From Collybiopsis luxurians FD-317 M1 (taxonomy: Eukaryota; Basidiomycota; Agaricomycetes; Agaricales; Omphalotaceae): a stretch of DNA of 64,000 bases. Of the stretch, positions 11,211 to 22,205 are shown in pieces (positions within the stretch are counted from its first letter, which is position 1; every line of letters starts with the position of its first letter). The stretch lies in the NCBI GenBank assembly GCA_000827265.1, contig KN834767.1, forward strand, positions 248,001 to 312,000. The letters run 5' to 3'. Under the pieces are notes generated by a model that saw only the letters and a program-made list of their open reading frames with translations, made no database searches and was not told the origin of the DNA. Position numbers and translations under genes: made by a program.

Positions 11211-13163
11211 ATGTCTCCTCCATCCAAAAATATTCTTTTCCATGCCATTCCAGCTTGGGGTTTGTTGCCTCCTTCTCAGTTGAACTTTCTGCTTTCTAAA
11301 CACACGAATTTCCTTAGGTCACAAGAAGCCCATGATTGCTTTGGCAGTGATAATTACAAGAGCTCGTCCCGATATTATTGTGACAATGATTACCACAGGT
11401 GTCCTGTATTCCAAAATCATGAAAGAGCTAAAATCCAAACTATCCACGCAAGAGTATAGCCAACTCTCATCTCGTATCCAGTAATATCTTCTCTTCGCTA
11501 AGAAGTCGTGCTTACCGAAATTGGCTACAGCGTGATAGACGTGGCGGGTCCAGCTGTTAGCCCATTCGAACCACTTGCACAATTCGGTCCTGCCTATGAC
11601 GCTCTTTGTAATTCTGAACCTATTACATGCAAGTCTTCAGAACAAACATTTTCCGAACTACCGCCTCCCGTGGTGGCCATTATCGATGTAAGTCTCTGCA
11701 TCAGATTGTGTGTGAATTAACCGATAACCAACCTTGGTAGCCGTTTGCGAACTATGCATATGAGCACATTCACGCTACGCCTCGATTCAAGATTCCAATC
11801 ATATCATGGATTTCAGCGCCTGCTGGATCCCTTCTTCGAATTTTTGGCCCGGCATCCTTGGGTTCAATCGTAGATCCTTCTTTGGACACCGATGCCGGAC
11901 TGAAAGCGGCCAGGGTTCAAACAAGCCTCGCGCCAAGTGAAATTCTCACTGAAGACAAGAAGCTCCCACCGCCCAGCTCAGCGCCGGTACGAGCGATTTC
12001 AGGCTTATGAAAGTTACGCTCGAACAATCTTACTGATGTAAATTATCCAAATAGGCTACTTTCAAATACGAGATTAGCAAGATTCCAGGATTACCGCCGT
12101 TATACATTCACGAGTGGTCTCCGCAAATTGTACGTCGGTATTTTCTCCATACAATGGCGGTTCTGAATACATAATCTAGAACCTGCTATCCGAGGGTAGT
12201 AATTTACCATTTCTCGGCGCAGTTTACACGCGTCTGAGCGATGGAGTAATAATTGTTTCAAACTCTGTCTACGAAAAGGAGCCCATGAAAGCCACGAAAA
12301 GTTGGCTGGAACAAATTGGAAAGCCCAGCTACGCAATGGCACCTCTTTCGTTGCCAAAACCTCGGACGCAAGTCGATAGCGATCAAGAGACTTTGAGGTT
12401 CTTGGATTCTATCGAGGAGCAATTTGGTCCGAATTCGTTGATATACGTAGGTGTCATTGAATAAACCTTCTCTTATTACTAAGAAATTTGCCCAGATTTC
12501 GTTTGGAACATTCTGGTGGCCCCCGCAACAGGAGAAACTAGTTGCTCTCATTGAAGCTCTGATTGCCAACAAAAAACCGTTCATTCTTTCTCATGCCTCT
12601 CCGTTGGCCGCTAAAATTCCGGATGGGCTCTTGACTTCAATCAAGAGTAGTGGAATTGGGCTGGCGTTGTCTTGGAGCCCGCAAGAGACTATCTTGCATC
12701 ACGAGGCGACAGGTTGGTTCATCACTCACGGAGGGTGGAACAGCATCCAGGAGTCTTTCGAAGCTAAAGTACCGCTGTAAGCACCTTTCCTCGTTTTCTA
12801 CTTTTTGATTTATAGACATCCGACAGGATTTTCTGGCCGATGGGAGCTGATCAGCCTTTGAACGCTGCTGTACTCGGGTTGACGCATAAAGCAGCCTTCG
12901 AACTCATTGAAGTACGCTCTGGTGAAGACGGAACCAAACCGCTGCTGCGTTTCGAAAACACGGGCTATAACCCAACGTTCACGGTCGATGCGGTCAAAGC
13001 CGAGGTTGAAAGGTTGCTAGTTAGGATTGATGGCGAAGAAGGTCGAATGGTAAGATCAAACTTTAGAGAATTAGGGCAAGCTATGCAAAAAAGCTGGAAC
13101 GACGGAGAGGAAGGCAGAATGGAGCTGAATGAGTTCTTGAAGAAGTTTGTTGATGGTATTTGA
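11211..13163 (+). CDS. UDP-glycosyltransferase (GT1 family)
   Basis: GT1 enzymes move sugar from a UDP-sugar to small hydrophobic acceptors, often in detoxification or secondary metabolism. ATG at 11211 opens MSPPSKNILFHAIPAWG; an intron with donor GTTTGT leads to GHKKPMIALAVIITRARPDI. Further exons give VAGPAVSPFEPLAQFGPAYDAL, PFANYAYEHIHATPRFKIP and ISWISAPAGS. The C-terminal nucleotide-sugar domain is clear: SLIYISFGTFWWPP, then the signature LSWSPQETILHHEATGWFITHGGWNS, with the HGGWNS motif, and ESFEAKVPLIFWPMGADQPLNA. The stop follows EFLKKFVDGI. The intron near 11475-11510 is not resolved. There is no secretion signal, so a cytosolic enzyme is likely. It is tail-to-tail with the P450 gene, 202 bases apart. 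Confidence 0.88.
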
Positions 13164-13365
13164 AACAAGGATAGGATGCAATCCATACCCGGTAATAATG
13201 CACTTGTGAAATAAATAGTCCAAATAGAATCAGTCTTTAAAGGCTGTACGTAAAGAAGCAGTACTGATAATACAGGCCCCAACAAGTGTCTCGTATAATC
13301 AGCTTTGACCGGAAACTTCCATAAACGGTAACATCACGACTGTGAAGCCGCATACTTCCCATCCG

Positions 13366-15544
13366 TCAGTCCGTGCTTCGGCGAGATAGCTTGCATGCAA
13401 AGTCTCCTGGTCGTCTGAATAAATATACGCATAGTGCTGAGTCCAAGGACCGCAAACAGAAATAGTTGACAGAAAACGTACGTTACGACTCCCAACTCGT
13501 CAAAGATCTGAGTTGATGTTGTGCGATCTAGATGCTGTCCTTCCGACTTCTTAATAGTACAGGCATGCAGAATAGCCGCAATGTTGATAAATAGTACATC
13601 ATTGGCGATGTGCATGCCAGAACATATCCGGTCGCCGAATCCATATCTAAGAGAGTGAATGTCGTCAAAAAAAATTCACTTCGTTGCGTGTGTACAGCAT
13701 TAATATACTCACGATACGTGTCCCTGTCCATGCGCGCCGAGAACATCTAGATCTAAATCCTGATATCTTTCAGGGCGGAACTCGTCATAATCTGGATATA
13801 GTTGCGGATCTCTGTTCATTGCCCTGCGTACATAGTAACGTTGCAGATATGTTTTGTCAAGTTATAAAAAATGCCTACCAGATATTCGGTAGAACGATCG
13901 AGCCTATTCAACCGATATGAAATGGTCTGACTATCATCCGCATAATTTACGCACCTTTTGGAATCAAGAAACCGTTGTAGTAGTCGTCCTACAACAGAGG
14001 TTGTATTTCGTCAGAGGAAAAGGTATTGAAACCAATTTGGTTCTACCTGAAGACAGGACCGCGGAAATCCTTCAAAAAGCATGTTCAGCATGGGTCGATG
14101 GAGTGATCGGCCACATTACCTATGGGGCCTATTGGACGCCACCTAAGGACTTCACGCACAATTGCCTGAACGTACGGTAATCTATCTCGATCCTGAAAGG
14201 TTGGATATCGATCTCGTCCAATGACGCGGTCAATTTCCATTTGTGCCCTATTTTGAACTTCAGGGTACAGAGCCATCGCAAGGAAAAAGACAGGCAGGAC
14301 AGAGGATGTCTAATGCCCATCGATCAACACCAGCAACTTTGGATGAAAGTGAAAGATACGTACCACTTCGCCACCTATTGCACTGTATGCCAAAGGCGTC
14401 CGCTAATTTCCTCGGAAGTACTGATCATCGCGACGTACCATAGAACTGCTGTAAGCCAAGCAGATTCCCCGACAGTCATCTTGTTTGCGTGATGATTCTC
14501 AAGGAGGGTTTGACCCATTGAATCGTGTTCCGACTATCTGTGTGTTCAAAATTGGAAGTACCATGTAAACCAGAGTACAACGCACTGTGTCAATCTCTGA
14601 AGACAGTGTTCGAAACTGCTCGTCGTCTTTTCTGAATTGTGCAAGGCGGTGTCTTTTCAGTGGCGAAAGCCACGCTGGAAGTGACGCCAAACCCGGGACG
14701 AAGTCCGTCAGGGAAGAACCTGGGATGGCCGCCTGCACAATACGGGTCATAAAATCTTCTAGATATCTCGAGACTGTCCTGGTCGTTTTGGATCCATATC
14801 CAATGGAACAAAACAAGGTATACAAGGAACTGGTAGCGCCTGAGCAGATGACGCAAAAGCTTGATTACCTAAAATACGCACTCTTTGACCAGACGAGGCC
14901 ATGCTTCTGGTTCCCGTAATAAAGCCTCGACTAGTTGTTGAGATTGACATTCTTGCTTTCCATGATACTGCTCCAGTACACGTGGATTTAATACCGTTTG
15001 TGCTGCGCGACGGTGTCTCTTCCACCTTCAAGCTATTTAAGTCAGGCACGTCAACAATAAATGAAACTGCGTACAGTTCACCATGCCCTACCAAAGGAAA
15101 TGCGAGGCCTCCCGTCATCATCTCATCGATCAGAATAGATCGCGGTCGACCATTGTAAATTTTGCTGCGGCATCCTAAAAAAATCATACTCGATGAGGCA
15201 ATTTTCCTCTCGAGGGTAGGGTACCGACCTAGCAGTTCGAACGCTACTTCGTGCGTGTTCAAAACAATAATAGTTTTACCAAGGATGTTCAGCTGAACTA
15301 CAGGACCTTTTGTTCGATCTGTTAGTCAACTACCCACGCAACACGCTGATGAACGCGTACCGTAAATTTCTTTCCATTCCGTAAACCGCCTCCAGGGTCT
15401 TCGTTCCCATAATAGGGAGATAACACCAACGAAAGGGAGTCCGGGAGGGCCAGGAGGTAGAGGTGGCCTATTCCGAGGCACCATTCTCTGTATCAAAAAA
15501 AGAGAAGCTAATCCAAAGAGAGCATGAAGAAAGAACGTCGCCAT
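13366..15544 (-). CDS. cytochrome P450 monooxygenase, membrane-anchored
   Basis: The protein starts MATFFLHALFGLASLFLIQRMV, an N-terminal ER anchor, followed by the hinge RNRPPLPPGPPGLPFVG and then RRFTEWKEIYG. Downstream exons carry a P450 C-helix/arginine-rich region and VQAAIPGSSLTDFVPGLASLP. The I-helix segment ends TSSVLPVFFLAM across an intron. It is followed by ALYPEVQNRAQMEIDRVIGRDR and the K-helix EVLRWRP. Near the C-terminus are FRPERYQD and the haem loop YGFGDRICSGMHIAN, with the cysteine ligand present (F-G-x-G-x-R-x-C-x-G). The last exon reads RPGDFACKLSRRSTD and stops at 13366-13368. Many short introns are present. Helix I shows SAIGGEV-TSS instead of the usual AGADTT, which may be a splice misreading. 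Substrate unknown. Neighbouring UGT suggests coupled oxidation and glycosylation, as inference. Confidence 0.85.
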
Positions 15545-15669
15545 GAGAATAACGAGGGCCTCCAGCTGTTTGGCCTATGTAGGATAGTCTGTCACCTCGA
15601 AAGTGAGATTGAGGAATTATCGATGCTTTTCAGCGTTATGATGGGTCCTTTATACGACTAATGCAGATG

Positions 15670-15778
15670 GGGACATTAATCGAAGAAGTACAGATGGCTT
15701 AATGCACTGGAAGGATGCCCAGTAGGAATATTAATCAAAAACGGACGGATGGCTCTATGCACTCGAGGAAACCCAGTA
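15670..15778. repeat. imperfect 55-bp tandem duplication
   Basis: Two adjacent units, about 15670-15724 and 15725-15778, share the order ATTAATC, AGATGGCT or GGATGGCT, ATGCACT and CCCAGTA with scattered substitutions. Seen directly in the sequence; function unknown. Confidence 0.7.
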
Positions 15779-16504
15779 TAGAACCACACCGAAGCCATGC
15801 CGCATTAAACGCCATGGGTATCATGACCGCCTTCGTTTTCTGCCGCGAGACCACATTTTATATAATGCCACCACTTAACGCATGGAATGCTGAGCTGTAA
15901 AGTGCGACGTGTGAATGTTTGTCCAAAGGTGCCTTGAAGTCAACGTTCTGGTTTTTCTAGACTCTTCCGCCTCGCATTTACCATGCTGCGTTTGACTGAA
16001 AATAGGTTCAAGAAGCTTCGATACCAATTCAAGACCTTATCTGGAGGATAGGAATGAATAGGAATGAACTCGCAGATTAGGAATGGATTCGTAGATTAAG
16101 TTTACGGTTGGTTCATGAATCACAGAACTCTGATGGGTCCTCAATGGGTCGTTGTAACTCTAAAAAAACATGCTCAAGACGATACTAAGCAGTACTTCCA
16201 TAATCTTTTTACGCAAGTAAAAACCGTGTGTAGATCGATAATGAAGTTCTTATGTTTGGGTATACTACTTTTGCCCAAGGGGAGTTCGGCAGTAAAACGG
16301 CAGTCAAACATCCCAGATGAACGAAAATATGAGATATCCGAGATGACCAAGATATCCGAGCTATTTCAGCTGCACGTACTTATCCCAAAAGGGCCAACGT
16401 ATCATTTTATGATCGTTTTTGCCGAGCGCCACTGGAATTTCATTGAAGTTGAATTTCGTCGGAAAATTCTGCGGTCCGGCGGAATGTCGGGATTGGGCGC
16501 TTCT

Positions 16505-16522
16505 TTGGCGCTAAAGCGCCAA
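16505..16522. repeat. short perfect palindrome upstream of the carnitine acyltransferase
   Basis: TTGGCGCT is followed after two bases by its exact reverse complement AGCGCCAA. It lies about 130 bases before the chosen start codon, so it could be a dimeric factor site or part of the 5' leader. Confidence 0.6.
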
Positions 16523-16652
16523 GGCCCCAGTCGTAACAAAACGGATGGGCGCAAAAACAATTTTGCCTCGACGCTACTCACCTCTCCGCAGACTATTGTA
16601 TACGGATACCCATCTTTCCCGCTTTCATTCAAACTCACAATGGGCCAGAGTT

Positions 16653-19124
16653 ATGTTTAAAAGCCTCCTGTGCCCAAACCTCTCTGCTCCAGTCCGGATG
16701 ATTCACAACAAAGCAGCTATTCTTCCCCGTCTGCCGGTACCAGATTTAAACAAAACTCTTAGAAAATATCTTGAATCTCTTCGACCTTTCTTACTTGAAG
16801 ATGCTGCTCGTGGAGGAACTTCGTATGAAGCTGCATTGGCCTTGCGGACCAGATGGGCAGATGAGTTCGTGAACGGGCTCGGAAAGCTTTGTCAAGAGCG
16901 TTTGCATGGTCAGTAGCCTTCCTTCTCCTTCTAAAAATTTTGAATGCCGACTGAAGCACAAAAGAGCTCGATCAAAATTCACCGGACAACTGGTTAGACG
17001 ATAATTTTTGGCTGAAGACTTATCATCAATGGAGAGCACCTCTTCTAGTAAATTCCAACTGGTGGCTCGTATTCCATGATGATCAACTACATCCTTCCGA
17101 GCTCGAGAAGACATTAGGATTTACTGACTGGCAGATACAAAGGGCTACTTGGCTTGTTCACCGTACTTTGGAATTCAAAGATAAACTCGCATCGTATGTA
17201 ATCAGTGCAGAATTTTCCGAGTACTGTCTGACGTGGTAAATTCTCTTTCAGGCAAGAATTGCACCCAGTAACAACGCGTACTGGTTTGTTATAATTCTAT
17301 CATTACTTTAGTACGCGTTTTCATTGCTTTTTTTTTTTTTGTAGGCGTTTGGTTCCAAGAAAGCGTGTCTAAAATGTTCAACTTGGCCCGTATACCCCAG
17401 ACCGACTGTGATACGCTATCGCCAATCTCCCTGTCCTCTGATCCGTTCTCGTATAATGTAATAGTCATCGTGAAAAATCACTTCTACACGCTCCGCGCCT
17501 ATGACCCCAGCCCTGAAAACCCTGACACTCGTATTTTGATTGATCCCGAGACTTTTCTTTCGCGTCTCGACGCCATTGTTCGTGATGTGACCCCTAGAAT
17601 GGTCGGACCTGACATTGGAGTGTTAAGTGCTGATGATAGAGATATTTGGGCATCTGCGAGTCTTAAAAACGTCTCTTCATTACCGTGATTAGAACTGACT
17701 TTTTTCCATACTCAGAATCTACAATATTTACTTTCTATTTCTCCCCAGAATGCGGCTATCCATGAAATAATCGTCAAGTCCCTCATGTGTCTTTGCCTCG
17801 ATACTGAAACACATACACTTTCCTCGACCTCATCTTTGTCTGTGTCACAGCCCTCGGGAATATCCCAACAGGATCTTGACTCTCATCTTCATGCTATCCG
17901 TTCTGTTCCTTCCAACGTCTCCAATCGCTTTTTTGATAAACCCTTCTCAATCATTGTCGACCCTTCCGGTCGAGCAGGAGCCATTGGTGAACATTCTCCT
18001 TGCGATGCACTAATTCCGAGTATCGTTGGCGAATATGCTGTGGTCCAACAGGCTGAGTTTGAACCACGCACAAGTAGTACCCCTGCTGATGAAGGATGGA
18101 ACCGGTTGGATTGGAAAACCGACGCCCGAGTGATAGAAGCCACTCGTAGTGCCCGCGCACGGGCAGAAGCTATCATCAGCAACTCTGATGATAGCATGCT
18201 GTGGTTTGAAGAGTATGGTGCCGATTGGATCAGGAGCGCTGGTTAGTCGATCTGTCCATACTTGTCTATGCACAACATTTGAATTGCTGAAATGATATCG
18301 CTTCTAGGGTTCAGTCCCGACGCTTACATTCAGATGGCAATGCAGCTGGGCTGGTATCGTACGATGGGAGAGTTCACCGCCACGTACGAAACTGCATTGA
18401 CTAGGATGTTTAACAAGGGCAGGACCGAAACTATCAGAACTCTGACCCAGGAAAGCCGATCTTTCGTACTTGCTATGCTCGATTCCCATTCATCCATTTC
18501 AGTACGTCTTCATCTCATTTAATATACACCCGGAGCACTAATTTTTTACATCCGCAGCACAAGATCGATCTTCTTCGCCGCGCCATCCAAAAGCACACAT
18601 CCCTTACTCGCGAAGCTGCTACTGGACGGGGAATCGACCGACATCTTCTAGGTCTTCAGAATATGCTACGCCCCGGAGAGCGATGCGAAATTTTCGATGA
18701 TCCTCTATTTGCAAAGAGTCAGGAGTGGCGCCTCAGTACGAGTGGATTGAGTGCTGGGCATCATTTCCGAGGGACAGGGTGGGTTTCTTGCTATGCAGAA
18801 GGTTTCGACCGATGCTTAATTCCTTGCTAGATTCGGAGCTGCATACGAAGATGGATATGGCATCAACTGTACGTCTTTGTGTCCCTAATGCTATCGTCGC
18901 TTCATTCTCTTTTGTTTCTTGTTCTCATAGACCTTGCCGCTCCTTCAATGATCAAATTCGGTATCGAAACGAAATTTTCAGGGAGTAGAACATCGACGGA
19001 GATATTTAAAGGAGCGATCGTTGGTGCTTTGAGGGAGATGAAAAAGGTTGTTTCCCAGAATTTAGAGTATGAAGAAGTGAAAAGTACGGATAATAATGAC
19101 CCTGTCATTACGAGCAGGCTGTAA
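16653..19124 (+). CDS. carnitine O-acyltransferase (carnitine acetyltransferase type)
   Basis: The enzyme exchanges acyl groups between CoA and carnitine, moving acetyl units between peroxisome, cytosol and mitochondria. Family landmarks run in order: LPRLPVPDLNKTLRKYLESLRPFL, DNWLDDNFWLKTYHQWRAPLLVNSNWW, YDPSPENPD and the active-site histidine in GEHSPCDALIP. Then come FSPDAYIQMAMQLGWYR, the carnitine/CoA-site region TETIRTLTQESRSFV, GIDRHLLGLQNMLRP, LSTSGLS and GFGAAYEDGYGINY. The frame ends at 19122-19124 with DPVITSRL. At least seven introns are present, one with a long T tract just before its acceptor near 17340. The chosen ATG at 16653 starts MFKSLLCPN; an in-frame ATG at 16545 would add 36 residues rich in Arg and Ser, which resembles a mitochondrial presequence. 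The C-terminus is not a classical SKL signal. Confidence 0.9.
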
Positions 19125-19783
19125 TATAGAAGGAAATATCTCACCACTTACTAATGATATAATTTTGTAGATTAGGTCCCAGGAACGGCTCCAGCAATCT
19201 ATGCGCTTAAACCTTTGCGTACTGTTACTCACCGTCCGATCGTTTGTGCCTCTGCCTTGAGCTTTCGCAGCTCGTACCTCGCAAAGCAAGATTTACTTGT
19301 GTTATATTCATGTCAATTTGGCATCAAATCCGCCGCCATCCGAAGCGATAGTTCTCAAAGTTGGCTCTCGTCGGTTTCTGCATTGGAGCAAACATTCCTG
19401 GCTCACGAATAATGGTTGATTCCAAAGTGCTCTTGGCCATTTTGTTTGCTGCCCGTATTGGTATCTCATCCTCGAGTTATCCTATGGATTGACTGATAAT
19501 TGGCTTGCGAGACTCCCTGCGATCTGATGAGAACCATTCTGTGCTGTACTGAGACCTGAAAGACTTTACATCCTAGGACTGGTTCGATATGTGGCGATTC
19601 TCAGTCAGGGACCCATCCTGCGTGGATTTATATGATCGCGGTAGGTCCCCCCTAATGAAGGCCAGCGGGGTACAAAAGCCCCCCTGTTCACTCTTTTCCG
19701 CTGAGCACCCATTTTCCAACCCAGAAGTCGCTTTGCACAACTTTCGTGGCTTTGAAACGACTATTTCCGTCGCGAAAGCCAAT
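19125..19783. other. intergenic region upstream of the CAP10/GT90 gene
   Basis: Contains the 3' UTR of the carnitine acyltransferase and the promoter of the next plus-strand gene. The frame of the next gene is open upstream to 19589, but the conserved-looking N-terminus starts at 19784. Nothing else is recognised. Confidence 0.5.
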
Positions 19784-21968
19784 ATGTCTGGCATCTCACG
19801 TCGGTCTTCTCGCAGGCATTTTGCCCTTATATCAGCCTTATGCCTCATCATTCTAAGCGGGGGTTACATTAGAAGTGCGCTATACTCAAGCCATACCACT
19901 AATATCACTTTCAAAACTGTTGTCGAACCTTCATGGCCCGAAAGGGCCGCTGGCAGGGAGCCTCGTCGCCGCCCTCGGCCAGAGCCAAAAAAGATTCCTG
20001 CACCAATCAAAAAAGTCCCCATTCAAAAGCATCGCTATAACTCCAATGGTTTGCTCGAGGTCGATCCTGAAGGCCAGCATCCGATCTACGAATTGATTGA
20101 GAAAAGTGAAGCCGCTTGGAAGGAAAAGCTCAGTAAAGCCAGTCGGACACTGCGCGACGCCGTCGCCGAGTACGAGAGAAGGTATGGACGAAAGCCGCCT
20201 CTTGGGTTTGATATATGGTCAGTTTGTTCATTTCTTCAAAAAATTATGGCTTATTTGGTCCCTCTGTTTCGATAGGTGGGATTATGTTGTAAAAAATAAC
20301 GTCCAGCTGCCGGACGAGTATGACCAGATCAATCGCGATTTTGAAGCATTCTGGGGTATTGACCCGCAGGAGCTTCAGGCCGAGCAGCTCGAACACGAAC
20401 ACTGGACAGAACACGATACATACACATTGGGAAAGTTCAGGACTAACGACCCGATAGTGCTTCTGAGCTCCTCCCTGTCGGCCGAGTCCCCGGCTGACGC
20501 AACTTGGGGAGGAGAACAAATCATAGAGATGCTTAGAGAAGCAAACCTTGAACAACACATTCCACCTTTCCGGGCCAATTTTAACCCTCATGACAATCCC
20601 CAAATGAACGTCGAATGGTCTGTATGGACTAAAGCTCTTTCCGCAGCGAAAAAAGGAGAAAGTAAGCGCAAGCCCGTGTTCTCTGCTGAGTCTGCTCGCC
20701 TGACTGATCCTTCTCATTCTAGCAATCCCTATGCGCAGCCTCCTTCAACCTTCACGACACAATGGTTGGCTCGATATGTGTGATCCCGAATCCCCCGCAG
20801 CAGCCGCGCATCTGCAGTTCTACGACCCCACCCCTCACTATCGCTCAGGCGCAGATCCCCTGTCTCCGTTGAGTTCACGAACTTTCATACACGACCATCG
20901 CGCAACCATGGACCCTTGCCAGCATCCTCATCTCTTCCGCCAGCATGGCCAATTTGTGAATCATTATCACGGGCCTCTACCCAAGTACACCATATCACCG
21001 TTCTTCAGCTATAGCCCTTCCGAAGTACATCGTGACATCACCGCTGCTATTCCTTTGAATTGGGTGGCAGACGTTGACCGTGTTGCAGACCCTGATTGGG
21101 AGCAAAAGTCTGATGAACGGCTACATTGGCGTGGTGGTAACACAGGCTCCACTTACTCGGACGAGCGGACCCCTAGGCTCCTGTGGCGTCTAACACATAG
21201 AATCAGGATGGTCGATTGGGCTCAGAACAACCTTTATTCAAAGTTGCGGATACTCGGGCTCGGGGCAAAAAAGTGCGAGCCTGTTGGTCGCGGTACCGTC
21301 GTAGACAAAGCGCGATGGGCACCTGCGATGTTGGATATTGCGTTTGCTGGCGAACCGTTGAGCTGTCTCGAGCCAACTTGCTCCGAACTCACAAAAATGT
21401 TCCAATTCAAAAACTATGTTGATAAGGTGGAGGCCGGCAAATTCAAATATATTTTGGACATGGACGGAAACGCTTGGTCCTCTCGATTCAAACGACTCAT
21501 AACGACGTCGTCGTGTATCTTCAAGGCAACCGTGTATCCCGAGTGGTAAGTGCTGCCATATCCTACGTCGTAGTTTTTTTTTGAGTAATGTACTGCCTCC
21601 CTAGGTTCACAGATCGCCTCCAACCATGGGTTCACTACGTCCCCGTTCAACTCGACTTGTCGGACCTTTGGGATGCTTTCACCTTTTTTCGAGGTGATCT
21701 TAACGGTAACTTTGGCCACGATGAGTTGGCGAAGAAAATCGGTGCTCAGGGAAGAGATTGGAGTTTAAAGTTTTGGCGTCGTGAAGATCTAGTGGCGTAT
21801 AATTTTAGGTCAGTTGCTCTCGGAACTGACTGTTCGTTTGAAAGGCCAACCTATATCCTCAGACTTTTCCTTGAATACGCTCGCGTTATGAGCTCCGAAC
21901 GTGATTCGATGTCGTTCGATTATGATTCCTGGGCGAAAGTCAGCCCGCGAATTCCTCGAGCAGTGTAG
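19784..21968 (+). CDS. CAP10-type glycosyltransferase family 90 protein, type II membrane
   Basis: GT90/CAP10 proteins are Golgi enzymes that add xylose or glucose to glycans and capsule-like polymers in basidiomycetes. ATG at 19784 gives a short basic N-terminus, MSGISRRSSRRH, then the signal anchor FALISALCLIILSGGYI. A Pro/Arg stem follows. The middle carries GRKPPLGFDIWWDYV across an intron. The catalytic half carries LHWRGGNTGSTYSDE, ARWAPAMLDIAFAGEP, KYILDMDGNAWSSRFKRL, CIFKATVYPEW, and DRLQPWVHYVPVQLDLSDLWDAFTFF. These match the usual order of the CAP10 domain (WRGxxTG, KYLLDxDGNxWSxRF, PWVHYVPV). The last intron (donor GTCAGT, acceptor CTCAG) joins YNFR to LFLEYARVM, and the stop is 21966-21968. 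Sugar specificity cannot be read. Confidence 0.9.
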
Positions 21969-22205
21969 GCTCGAAGTATGGATATACCAAGGTGTCTGAG
22001 ATTTGACCTGCTTCCTTTTTACTGTCACTCTTGGGTTTGTTGCTATCCGTAGTCCATGTTTGTATTTATGAGTCATTTCTTTTGGGCTGATATTCATCGC
22101 GTTAGATTGAAGATCATATGATACTTATACATTATTTATAGTCCTCCTACATCATGCTAGATACTTCATATGTATATCAATCCCAACCTTTGCGTATAAC
22201 TACCT

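Larger units (their letters stand above)
15545..16652. other. intergenic region with small tandem and palindromic repeats
   Basis: Lies between the start of the minus-strand P450 and the start of the plus-strand carnitine acyltransferase. It holds an imperfect 55-bp tandem duplication (15670-15778), short AGGAATGAAT repeats near 16050-16095 and an 8-bp-arm palindrome at 16505-16522. No gene is supported. Confidence 0.6.
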
